From assembly GCF_014898815.1 (NCBI RefSeq), contig NW_026515516.1:1-64000 (forward strand): a DNA stretch of 64,000 bases, read 5' to 3'. Made by a program: the position numbers and the translations under genes. Of this stretch, positions 13,634 through 26,780 are shown in pieces. The notes beneath the pieces are model-generated. The model was not told where the DNA came from, made no database searches, and was given only the letters and a program-made list of their open reading frames with translations. Every line of letters begins with the position of its first letter. Position 1 is the first letter of the stretch. Source of the DNA: Panonychus citri. Its lineage: Eukaryota; Arthropoda; Arachnida; Trombidiformes; Tetranychidae.

Positions 13634-16110
13634 ATAGGAAACGGAAATTGAGATAGAAAAAAATTCTTGACCCAATTTTTTCCTTCATCTCTTTAATGCT
13701 AAGTCCAAAATTGAAAAATTCATCATTCCAATTTATTTTTCATCCTTATCATCATCATGTCATTCACATATTGTTGAAGGGTTTCCGTTAATAAGATGAT
13801 GAGGATGATGATGAGAAGGGATGAAGATAGGGAATGGTTAACAATGCGAAAAAATAACAAGGATTTTCAAGAATGCTGATTCAAGGGAATCTCATTTTTT
13901 TAATAAGTTATCAGCATCCTTATGGTTTCCATGATGATAATACCCAATGATGATGAAGGGATAGATCTGATGGATGATGAGGTTTTGATAATCTAATCTT
14001 ATTTTGGTTTATATCTGAAACAATCAACCTGAAAAGTGGGAATAAAAAATTCATCAAATTATCTAAGCCTTAATGCTGACATTTAATACTTTTGATTATT
14101 AGTTTTTTTTTGTTCATTTTTATTATCAATCACAAGAACAAATTTCTTTCTCAACCATCACCATGATGCTCATGAACATTTCTGTGATGATAATGTTTAA
14201 TAACTGAAAAAAAATGTCTATAAGTTTCTCGTATATGGGAAATTAAGGTTTTCCATTCAACTAATTTAATATAACAATCCAATGGTAGAGATAATCAAAT
14301 CCCCGGTAAATGATAATGAGACTTTCAACTTGATTTGATAATAATTTGATATTAGATTGACATGAGGTGTTTCTGGTTGAATTTCCCACCGCCACCTCGA
14401 CCGAAATTACTCTTGAATTTTATCCTTACCATGAAAATCCTTCTTCTCATCATCTGAACAAGTGAAAAGATAATAAAATGAGAAAAATTTGTTCACCAAG
14501 GTAACTAACCAGTTCCATTGATTTAGTTTATCACTTTATCCATGAATTAACCAGAATTTTCAGACTCTTTTTATAGTTTTCAGGGTGATTATCATAATTG
14601 TTTCTTTGCTGATGATGATGAGGGAAAAAGTCTTAAAGATGTACCTTGAAATTAAGAGGGATTATCATGAGGATTTTTTTTGCTTCTTTTCTTTTCATTA
14701 GTCGATTTCTCATCTTCTTTCCAGCCATAAGTTCCCAAACTCACAATTCAGGATAAAAGATTATCATTTCCTTATTAAATCTTTGTTACTTTTATCATGA
14801 ATTATCATCATGAATATGATTTAGGAAGGAGAAAAAAATTCTTAATCAACTGAGAGTAGTAACAATAGAGGAGAAGTACGTAATGTCTCATGGAAGAGAG
14901 TGAAAGAGTAATGAAAATGTTCATTTTCCATGTAAAAATCCTATTGTTTCTCATTCTCTTTCCACCCCCTCAATTAATTCACAGAAGGAGCAAAGTAATA
15001 AGCAGAGAGAGAGAGAGAAATGATGATAATAATTTCATGGTGACATATTTTCCCTTCCTCTAAACTCAGAGCACTCAGAACTTTAGGAATTATTTTTTCA
15101 TTCAAAAATCCAGATTATGGTGATATTTATTTCCTTGTAACTTTTACTATTAACATTTCCCAATTGTAAATGTAAAACTTTCATGCTGAATAAAACAACG
15201 ACTCTCTCTCTCTCATACCAAATGATTATCTTTTATTTATCATAATCATCTCAACAGTTAATTATCATCATAACTGTTAATTGTTTATCATTATGGTGAT
15301 CACAGTTAGTTAATTAATAAAAGTAATTTAACTTTTGTTTTGTTTTTTTTTGTTTTTCCTCATTCATTTCTTTCATTAACTAACAAGTAACATTGTTTTT
15401 GTTTACACAATATGATGATCATGATAATGAGATACATTAATAAGCTTAATCAAGAAGCCTCATTAAGTGTATAATCATTAATGATATATAATAATTTACC
15501 ATGATAATGATGATGGAAACTGACAATTTGAATTAGTTGAATAGGAAAACTTTTTTTCTCTTCCCATCGAATTTGAAAAGTTAGAACTTTTTTTCCTCTC
15601 GTTCTATTTACAAAAAGTAATCATTTCGTTGACAACATTTTCATGTTACTCATTTATAATATCATTTGTTTTCCACTTTGTTATAAAACGTTGGGTGTCA
15701 AATAACAGAGCATGTTGATTGGCATGGATGATGATGATGATGATGATGAAATGCATTTACTATCATCATTATAAGATGAGACATTTGACTCATGATGGTG
15801 ATAGTTTCTAATCTTGAACAACAATTGCATCTCGATTTTTTTTGGAAAAAGTTTGGACAGAAAAAAAGTTCTGAAAACATTTTGATGATAATTCTGAGAG
15901 CTTGATGATGATAGTTTAATACATTCAAGCTATTTAACTTCATCATTATTGAATTTGAAGAAAATGATGATAATCATCATCATAAGAAATGATGATGATG
16001 GTAAAGATTTAGGACCGTTAGATATTAATGATGATATTAAGATGATTCTACTTTTCATCCTTTTCTTAGTAGATGAAGATGAAAAAATCTGATGTTCATC
16101 TATTGAATTT

Positions 16111-16135
16111 CTCTCTCTCTCTCTCTCTCTCTCTC
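16111..16135. repeat. (CT)n microsatellite
   Basis: About 12 CT units in intron 1. Confidence 0.95.
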
Positions 16136-19100
16136 GACTAGTGATAAACATCATGATGATGATAAGGAAAAGTTGATGGAAAAGTTTTTGTGATGAAAAA
16201 ACAGATAGAAAAAGAAAGAAGGAATCAATGTGATGAGCCTTTTGGGAGCAACTTTTTTCCTCATCATCCTTATCATCATTCTCATCATCATCTTAAAGTG
16301 TCTCATTTCGTCGTTGAGAAAACGACGAAAATAAAGAGAGAGAGAAAAAAAATATTCGAGATAAACATTCAAAAGAGAAAATAATTCATTCCCACTCTTG
16401 AGCTTTCCGAACAGAATCTTTATTATCCTCATCTTCATCTTCTTTTCCCATCTTTACAATTTAATTCAAAGAGAAAATTTCATTTCTTAATCATCATTCT
16501 CCCTCATCATCATAACTTGTAGTTCCTAAACCATGTAAACAGATTCAGATGAAGAAAATGAAAGAATAATTTTTTCATCTCTTATTCAGCATTTTGATGA
16601 TTCTGATAACAATTGTATCACTTTTACTGGAATAATATTGTTACATTACTGATGAAATGTTATCAAATTTTGTGTTGTCGAGTTGACAGAAAATAAGAAA
16701 GAGGAAAAGGAAAGAGAAATGAGGAAAAAAAATTCTTTTCTCAATTCAATGAATTTCTAATCAATTTTGAGAAGGAAAATATATATAAGTATCATGGGGT
16801 GGAGATGGAAAATAAAAATACCCTTCATGATAAGAAGATTATCTCCATGTGAAGGAATTGATGAATTTTCAAGTAGATAGACCAAAGTAAAAGGTCAATA
16901 ATAACAACAACAATTGATAAATTCTGAATTCAATTCAATATATTCTATTTATCTCTTGGACATCTTACCTTTTCCCTGAAAGTTTTCCAACTCCCGGTGG
17001 TTAAAATTTGATAAAAGTTTCATCGCCGGTCAGATTTTAACATAACCTTTTCATCATCAATAATAAACGATAAAATTTTGCGGAAATTGTATCGATAACA
17101 TGAGCTCCCAATGTATTGACAGCATTTGCCACCCACTTTGACTTCATGAAATATGAATTCATTTTCAATCCGTATAATTTTATCATGAAAAACAATGAGT
17201 AATATATTTCATGAGATTATCAAGTGAGAAAAAATTTATTCTCATCTTGAATGAATCAGGGAAAAAAGAGAAAAATATAATAATGAAAATCTTCATGGAA
17301 TCAAAATGATAATAAACAATAAATGTCTTCGAGTATAAGTTATCACAATTTTCGATCATGAATCATCATTGAACATTATTCAGTTTCTTTTTCAAAGGTG
17401 AAAAAATAGAATAACAAAAGTTAGCATTCTACATGTGAGATGATAATTAGAAGAGCAGATGAAAAGTTCATTGTGAATTATGAAAAAACAAAAGAAAAAA
17501 GTTCTGAAACAATTTTTTCTAAATTCTCTACAATTCCAAGGTTCCATGAGAGAGCGAGAGATAGAGATGGATAGATAATTTTCCCATGTAGACACTGATG
17601 AAAATCTCATTTATGATTTCCTTTTAAAAAAGAGATACAGAGAAACATTATTCAGATTTAATATCATGATAATTTTCATCAGAATTTTATTCCTCCTTGG
17701 TAAATGTAAATTTCAAATCTCATCATGAAGGAAATGATTCCAAATCTTTTGAACCGGAAGAAACTAGGAATTGAATATATATGTATGTGTATGAATGAAT
17801 GAATAGTAACACAGAATTGAAACAATGATAATTTAACGTAAACCAGAAAAGATATTATCATGTTATCATGTAATAGAAATGAATAAGAAAAAAAAGTTCA
17901 ATCTAATTCAGAATGTGAATATTTAATAATAGTTATCATGAAATGTTGCATATGTTGTTATCTATTTATAATTTTTTGTTGTTGTTGAAGAAAATGACTT
18001 TTTCATCTTCCTTTATCATCATGACTATCATGCTGATGATGATAATGTCTATGGGATATTATTATCAATACATCCATGAGTAAATATGTATCATGCAAAT
18101 CACGAGCATCATTGGAGATTATTCAACCGGAAGAAGTTGAAATTGAAACATTTTCAGGATGAACCATTAACTCTGATGATAATCAACATCATTCATTTAC
18201 CTTGTTGAAATAAATTCCCATTCAAATGTTAACCATGTCACCATGTTAATCACTGATCAGATGAATATTTAATTCTGTGAATTTTCATCAACAAAAAAAG
18301 AGTTGGAAAAAGTTTTCTCCATCCTTATCATATATGTATGATATCATGTTCATGGTCATTGAATCATCATCTGAATAACTTTTATTCCCCTATTGAAATC
18401 ATCATTCTTCTCAGTGATTCTAATTAAATCAAAATTTATCCCCATCACTGAATTATTATCATCATTATCATGCAACTAGGAAATTGTTAGCAACTTATTA
18501 TTTTGTTATCACAATAAATTGTATTACAAATTATCAATCATGTGTGATATTTATTTATGATTATCATTAACAAGAATATACATTTAGGATTCAGTATATA
18601 ATAATGTTTACAGGGTTATGGTGGTTAATACTTACATGGACGATTAGTTCATGGGATGACTCATTTATATCCAAAAGTCTACATCATGTAATTGGTTTTT
18701 TTTTCGTTAGCAATCAAGTCCATAATTGATATGATTCAAAGTCTTACAAGGAAACTTTCAGCACTGGTCATTTCTATTTGGTCATCAACATAATCATCAG
18801 AATGTGTAATAAATTTTCAGGGTCTAGAGAGAGAGAAATGAAAAAGATAATTATTATTATAAATATGTTATCGAACTAAACTGAACTTATCATGTAATGA
18901 AAATGTTTCGTATGTCAATATTAGCAAAGGAAAATTGGGAAATATTCAATTAGGAACTTGACCTTATTATTAACACAGGGTGTAACTGTCTCAACTATGG
19001 GCGGGTTAAAGGGATAAATGAGCAAGAAGATAATGATTATGGTGATGATAAAGATGATAGAGAGATGGAGAGAGAAGGGAGCGAAAAGTTCAGCTGAAAT

Positions 19101-19204
19101 ACTGAAAAAAATTCTGAGCCATGGGAGCATGAAATGGAACCAAAGATCAATGTGGATCTGACATGAGTTCTGTTATTAATGGAGATTCAAGGTGTCTTTT
19201 TATC

Positions 19205-19229
19205 CTCTCTCTCTCTCTCTCTCTCTCTT
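19205..19229. repeat. (CT)n microsatellite
   Basis: About 12 CT units in intron 1. Confidence 0.9.
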
Positions 19230-22200
19230 TTCACCCCATGGTCATCTTGTCTTCTTGCTTATCATCATCATGAAAATTTCCTGTGATTAAGGGAGAAAGA
19301 GATGATAACCTTTTCTCCCTCTCCCTTAGATAATTAATTATAGTAATTCGTGTGACCCGGAATTTGGTCAGTTTCCGTGACACTGGCTTATTGGTTAATA
19401 TGTTAACTATGCTTGGTTTGGTCAAGGGGAAAGTCCATTCAATCCTCTGAATCAACCTTAGCATTTTACCCAAAGATTTTATGTATCTCCATGTAATATT
19501 ATCATTATATTAATATATATCATTTGATGAATGTTAACCTCGCCTCAATTATTTTGACTACTTTAAATGGCCTCACTATTATAACTACCATACAGATGAA
19601 TGGACATTGTCCATCTCTCTCTCTTTCTTTCCATGTGGTTCCTCCTTCTAATCATCATCATATTTTAAGGTCATCAGATTCAGACACATCATCATGCTCA
19701 TTATCATGGATATAACAATTTTCCTTTGGTATCATCTCGTTTTTGGGATATATTAACTTGCCAGTCTGGCTAAATGGTCAAAGATATGGTTCCATTGAAA
19801 ATTAGCCAATCTCTGGGTCTTTTTTGTTATTCAATCAACCAGAATAATAATGATCATTTCATCAATTATCATGTTATCCTATGGAGTAACATTCTAATAG
19901 ATTAGGAAACTTAAGATAAAAAAAATTGAAATGCTGATTCTCTCATCATCTTTCTTTATATTGCAAGGTAACATCATGATGTTGTAATATAAAGCTGATT
20001 TATATTCTGAATGGTCAGCATGATGGTCAAGAATTTTTTTCATTTGTTTGTTGTAATATTAGTTTCTTTTGTTTTCCGATAAAATTGACGATTAAATGTT
20101 AATTGTTGATATTGTTTTATTGTTAAAGTTTCCAAGAGAGAGAGTAAGATGACTTCATTTAACGATAGAATGAGAAAAAATTTCGAGAATTCTGTCCATC
20201 ACCATGAAATGGAACATAAGAGTTAACAGTTTTTACGGACTTTAACTGACCAAATGTATCAAATAAAACTCATTGGATCGCAAATGATGTCCACTAATAA
20301 AATAATATTACATCAAACCAAATGGTCAGTAATTGATGTCCAAGATAACACTAAAAATCCAATATAATAATAAATATGTAGATAAAAGTTGAATGATATA
20401 ATCTATCGTCATCACCATGAAACATCATCATCATCACAAGTGATAATAAAAAGCAAAATTCAGAAGCATCAAATAATAATAGAAACAAGAAAAAGTAAAG
20501 TTATATAAAAATAAAATGGACAAAAACAGTAAAGATCTAAGCTCTGGACAATGGTCAACAGATGAAATAATAAAATGTTTTAATGTTATTTTTGTCCAAA
20601 GGTAACAATCAACCTCTAGATACAAATACAGAATTCTGATCAGAATTCTAAGTATGTTATCATGGGGAAGCTACAATATTCTACCTCATGAAAAGTCACC
20701 TTGAAAGTAGCCAATGTCCAGTAGATTATCGTCCAAATGAAAATATCACAAGAAGGCAAAAAGATAAAGAAAATATAAATTGTATTTAGAAAAGAAAGAC
20801 ACAATTTTGATAAAATGAATTTTACAATTTTCTAATTATAGTGAGTTAAAATAATCGTCACTATGAATACTCAGTTCAATCAGAACTCATGGTGATAAGG
20901 AAATAGCAATAATGTGTGAAATTTCAAGGTTCTCATGTAAGCAAACAATCATGATTATCATCACGATAAACAAGATGAATTGCTGGTAGATTTAGTTTTA
21001 TTTTTCCTCCAACTGACATGATGAAATACACCAAAGGTTAAAGGATGAGAATGAGAAACAAAAATGAATGAAAACAAAGTGAAACTTTTCATGTTAAACT
21101 GAACTTTATGAAACTGAATCTGTCGAGTTGAAAGCTGCTCATAAAGAAAAAAACAATATGAGTTTGTTTATTATTTACCAAAATAAATTATCATAATTCA
21201 ACCCTTATCATCAGAATTCACAGTTCGAGGGCTTCGATTGAGTTTGTGAACAGTTCTAGACTATTAATATCATCTAGAACTCCATCACTTTCACTCCCAG
21301 TTTCCAGCTTTGAGTCTGAATATTATATTACACTTTCAACTCGAAGATGAAGAGTAGCAAAAAAAAAGTGAGCTAAAGTTTTTTTCTCAACGATTGACTG
21401 AATGAATGATGACCTTTATACCATGAAACTGAGCAATTTTCTCCATGAAAATATTCCCCCCTTTTACAGCATTTCAACCTGAACTGAATCACGTTCCAGA
21501 ATAGTAACAAGAGAGACTGAGAATTAAGGGGAAAATATGAGAGAGAAAGAGAGATAGTAAGATGAAAGAACCGTTATTTTTATCTCTCTTTCTTGTCTTC
21601 CATGAAGATGATACATTATTATTATCTATTATTAGATGGATGAAGAAATTTCAACATCATCATCCTGACGGATGATCATCATCAAGGTAAATTGAGAGCG
21701 AAAACGTTTCATCAATAATAAATCATCACATTTTAATAATAATAATAATCAACTGAATAATAACTAATAGTTAATATCAATTCAACCATGATAATAATAA
21801 CATGATAATCATTATAATAGTCACTCATCTTGTTTGTTTTCGGAATTTGATCACAATCATTTACCATTCATTTAAATTGGAATAAAAAAAAACTTTTCTA
21901 TTTTCAAATTCACAGCATTTAGCGGGCTTTTCCAAAGTGAGAGAGAGAGCGAAAATTTTCTCTTTCTTTCTTTAAATTTAAATTCATATCAATGTAAATA
22001 CTTATGATTATTTATCATTCATTGTTATCATGCTATCTACTTGAACAATTTCAATCAGGATTGATTATCATGGTTGCTTTCAAGTTGATTGTTATAACAA
22101 CATTATTATTGCTGGTTGATTGTTGATGATTATTTCTTGATTGTTTGCTTTTGGTTCCGGTTCCTTGAAGTTGAAAAGCTTTTATATAATTTTTGTTTCT

Positions 22201-23240
22201 CTGTCTATTTGTTGTATGTGTTAATGTACATATAAATTTCATGATGAGTTTTCATGGAGTAATTCTTGATTGATCAGATTAATCAGATTAATCGTTATCA
22301 GAAAAAAACATCTAATTGCAAAAAAGGCACATGATTGCAAGTTGATTACAGTTAATTCACTGATTATTACTTTTTAATTGATTATATTACAGTTCTGAAT
22401 ATACATGAAATCAGAGTTTACCCTGATGATAAAGTTTTTTTTCATGAGACTCAAAAGTTTCCATTAATTTGATGAAATTGATTCACTCATTTTAATGATG
22501 TCGATAAGGAAAAAATTTTGATGAATCGAAGTAAAAAAAAATATTATGCTGATTATTTCATATTCAAATTCAATTTATCATCATCATCATAATCTTTCAT
22601 GATGATGATCATCAAGATTTCATCAGATTAATTCACTTGAAATAATCTCTTACCTTTAGATCATCATCATCATCAACTGAATCATCATTAGTAACAATTT
22701 TCCACCTTTTAGATTAAATCATGTGAGATCATTTTTCATTCAACTATTTCAACGGAAATTGAGAGGAAGATGAAAGATGATTGTGATGATGAGGAAGATA
22801 AAAATTCATTGAACCAAACAGGGTGGGGTGAAAATTGTGGATTACTAATGAAGATGATGCAAAATTAAGCCTCGAGATCTTGATGATCAAGATGATGATA
22901 AATGTTTGTGAAAACCATAGAGTTTGTGTCTAAATATATGAAGAGCAAGATGAAATAGCCTGAGGGCCTAGTGGTTAGTTTTTTTTTTCACCATCATAAT
23001 CTTAAGATAACATCAAGTGTATAAACATTGGTACAATAAATGATAAAGGCTAATAATTGTTCATCTTCATAATTATAATCACCATCAATTCACAAGTAAC
23101 ACAATCACATGTATTTATACAGATAATTGGGAGAGTGCAATTGGGAGGAGAGTGGGCAAAGTATCAACAAAGTCAAATATATTTCCACCATTAAATCATA
23201 TGAATAAATAAACTGAACCAATAAAGTCAATCAAAGAGGA

Positions 23241-23242
<2 letters not shown>

Positions 23243-23299
<57 letters not shown>
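23243..23299. repeat. (AG)n microsatellite, the longest in the window
   Basis: About 28 uninterrupted AG units. This is the longest simple repeat in the window and a likely length polymorphism. Confidence 0.95.
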
Positions 23300-23302
<3 letters not shown>

Positions 23303-24445
23303 TAAAAATTATCTTCTCTCGTAAATCACATTGTTCTGACCATTAATGAATACTGGACAACCAAACACTCAGAGAGACAAAAAAGTCAAACTGTCCAGGG
23401 AAATCTTTATTTCCACCCTCATCTTAATCACAAGTATCTTAATCATGCTCAACGATCAGGTTCACCCTTGAACCTTATTTGCATAAAAAATGCCCTATCA
23501 CTTCAAAAATTTAATCTAATATCTTAGACTGGACACAATGTTGCAAGATCACGAGCTTAGAGATATTGATTATCATGGTGGCTTGATGGTCATTATGTTT
23601 AATGATTTACTGAAAATCTGAAACGTGAATGTAATTAAAACTTGGAGATAAAATCAACTGATCTTTGTCATATTGAATTTATTCAGAGAATCAGATTCAT
23701 GTTGTTGGAAAAATAGTAATATCAATAATTTATTCAGAATCATGGCCTCAACTTAACCCAGAATATGAATACTCTCATTAATAGACAATTCATTTTCTTA
23801 CACACTAATAACCTAAAAAGCAATTTTGTCTTACCTTTATCATCTTAACCTTTTCCTCCCTATCCTCATCCCACTCCTCCTACATTGCACCATCATTATA
23901 CTCAACTATCCACCTACCTGTCTCCACCCTAGAATAGTTCATTATTTACCCTGAATATGATTTCATATCAGCATTGCAAATGAGAATTACGTTGATGATA
24001 CTTATGACAAAAACACCAAATCTAATCATGAGATTTACGATAGAAACCTGAAAAGTGTAGCATTCCCACTGAATCAATGAGTATGATGAAGGTGAAACTT
24101 AGAAAACCTCAGCATCATTTTATAACATTTAATAATCTTTATACATATCTGTAAGTGAACATTTTCTGTTTTAATCAAATTACATAAAATTCAAAGCTCA
24201 TGATCATGTAGAGAGATAACCAGAATTAATGGAAAATACTGGAAATAATCATTCTTTGCTCTCTCCACTCAGTTTATCCCTCCGATGGAGGATTGAAAAT
24301 TCAACTGAATATTATGTTCACGCTGGAGAACAATCATCATTTAAAATCTAGAACTGCAACAAGATGTTTCAGATTAATGCAGGGCTATTCAGCTATTTTC
24401 GCCAATGTTTTTTTGCAATTTTCTCAGCATTTAAGAGACAAAAAG

Positions 24446-24554
24446 ACTCGAGACTTGAGTGGTATGAGTATGAGCGACACATAATTGTCATATTAAAAGA
24501 TCAAGGTCATTCAGGTCATCGGTAAAATAACGCGTTTCAAGGTCATTTGATGGT
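24446..24554 (+). mobile_element. Diverged relative of the foldback MITE
   Basis: The stretch from ACTCGAG through TTGTCATATTAAA to CAAGGTCATTTGATGGTCAT aligns by eye with the arm of the elements at 4888 and 60926, with many substitutions between the shared blocks. Both TCAAGGTCA words (24501-24509, 24537-24545) are kept. A TTAGG-like stretch follows near 24595-24612. The outer ends could not be set, so the edges are approximate. Confidence 0.6.
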
Positions 24555-26734
24555 CATTTTATAATTTTCCACGCTTATCCATCCTTATTCATCAGGGTTA
24601 GTTAGGTTAATCATCTCATCAACATGAATCTCAACGATCTATCTGATATTTGTTTGTTGGAAATATTTGCTGAATATTTCAATTTCCTAATTGCATCAAA
24701 TGTTATTCTAGATAGTTGACCAATTTGATGTTGCACTGATAATTTTTGGTGTAGATATTTTGAGGCGGAGGTAACATCTTCCTTACTGACACAACTATTA
24801 AAAGAAAAATTTTAATGTTTATCAAGATTTCATGATTGATTTTAATTAGTTAATTAATCGTTCGGCTCCTAAAACTTACATGTTAAGGTTGTGATTTTTT
24901 CGTATCAAATCTGACCTTGAAATTTTCCGCAACAAGTTCTTATCAGTACGAAGTTTGACCCCTCAGGTCAACAAGCTCTCGAGTTACAACAATAGTATTA
25001 ATAATTTTAAAATGGAGTTGAATAGCCTCTCTTTCCTGATAATCATTAGAAAGTCCAAATTTTTTGAACGAAAATTCAGGCTAGAACTGCTGAGCATTTG
25101 AAAGCGAGAGAAAAAGTTTACAGTAGCAAACCCTAAGAAAATTTGTTGTATGTATTATATTTTCCCTCCAAAACTTTGATAATTGGAGATGAAGAAAATG
25201 AATCAACTATGAATTGAGAGATGATGATGATGATCATTATTTTATGTTCATCTTGATTGTATTTGTTACAGTTCCCTATTTCTGTGTGTGTGTGTTGTAC
25301 CCTGAGGGTGGGTAACAATGAAAAAGATGAGGAAAAATAAAAGTTTGACTTGGAAAAAAACTGAATTATTATAATAACAATGTTAGAACCATGATGATGA
25401 TGATTTGGTTCATTAATGAGACATTAATTGTTACCGAAGTAAAGAAAAAGTTAATTGAACAAGTCAACTGAATCTGAGACAAAATCATTTTCCATGAAAA
25501 AATTTCAATCAACTGATTCATTATCATGAGCCAATCCATTGGCTCTTCTCATTAATCAGATTAAGATAATGTGGATTATGAGAACGATCAAATCATAATC
25601 TTGAATATTTTACCATCAATAATTAGCAATAAATCATCAGTATCAAGATAATCAAAAATTCATGAGATTCAATTATTGAAATACAGTTTGAATTATGTGA
25701 TCATTAATTGGAAAGATCATCAAATTCAGAGTAATCATCATATGAATGGTCATCATTAAATCATCATTGGTGATAAACCATCAATCTGACCAATTGATAT
25801 CGATAAGAATCAGCTGATTACCATTAAATTATAATCATTACATTTTAATCATAATCTTGAGCATTTGAATGATCAAGTTGAATAATTAATCCAATTTTTT
25901 GTCACTTTCATTTTCAAACTTGATACTAATTAGATTTTTTTCATCATCTTATCATCACCCACTGATTGTTACATCAAGACAGGAAAAAAATTAACAATCA
26001 ACGTTTCAAAGATTAGATATACAAATTATCAGAAGTAATCAGTTAATCAGTATCACGCAAGGTTTACCTGATTATCCTGAGTGTGGGTGGATGAAAAAGA
26101 TGAGACAAAAAAACTAATTAAAGTTAAGCCTTTTCCAGGGAAAAATTGGAATAAGAAGATAAAATTATCATCATCATGTTAATTATCACGATAATCATGT
26201 TTTTTAATATGAACAATTTTCGCTGACAATCAACTAATTGTAAAACTTTGGCGCAACAATGGTGAGAGAATTGGAAGTAAAAAAAGTTTCCTAATGAACT
26301 TTTTTTTTTATTTCATCGATGCTGATGATACTTACTAATCAATAATTATCATGACTCAATGAAGATAATCCGTTTTTCAAAGTGGCATAAAGATAATACT
26401 TTTTCATCCTTATCATCATCATCATCATTATCATCATAAACATTATCTTTCAACAATTGATAATAACATTGACACCTTAAAGATAATAGGGATGATGATA
26501 ATGATGAGGATGAGGATGATAATCAGGATAACATGAGAGTTTTCAATTGAAAGTAAATCAACCAACCAGAAGCCAATTTATTTGTGAAAACAATTTACTC
26601 AAGGATTTTCATGAGAATCAATTTCCTTATGAACATGATGATTATGATGACCAGTGGGGGTTATGTGTGGTCAGTGAAGAAAGAGGATTTTCTTGTGCCT
26701 TTCTATAAGACGAGAATCTATTTATTTCCCACCT

Positions 26735-26780
26735 CACTCACTCACTCTCTCTCCCTCTCTCTCTCCCTCTCTCTCTCTCT
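26735..26780. repeat. Imperfect (CT)n microsatellite
   Basis: A CT run with CCCT interruptions in intron 1. Confidence 0.9.

Larger units (their letters stand above)
5098..24445 (+). other. TMTC intron 1, repeat-rich non-coding stretch
   Basis: About 19 kb of AT-rich sequence with no gene I can support on either strand. It holds dinucleotide runs (annotated separately), many ATC/GAT triplet tracts, and frequent A(6-9)GTTC words and their complements. A palindrome CCCACCGGTGGG lies at 7878-7889, and TATCCG hexamer copies near 8251-8271. Short open frames are mostly translations of microsatellites. Confidence 0.55.

Noticed and set aside
22957..22980. tRNA A-box-like string (GGGCCTAGTGGTTAG) that could mark a SINE or tRNA
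   Set aside because: No B box, no acceptor-stem pairing and no tRNA body follow; it runs straight into a T-run. Probably chance or a very short remnant.
24330..25140. Possible longer inverted element with CTCGAG and AAGGTCA words at both sides
   Set aside because: The two sides could not be aligned beyond short words by eye. Only the 24446-24554 part was kept.
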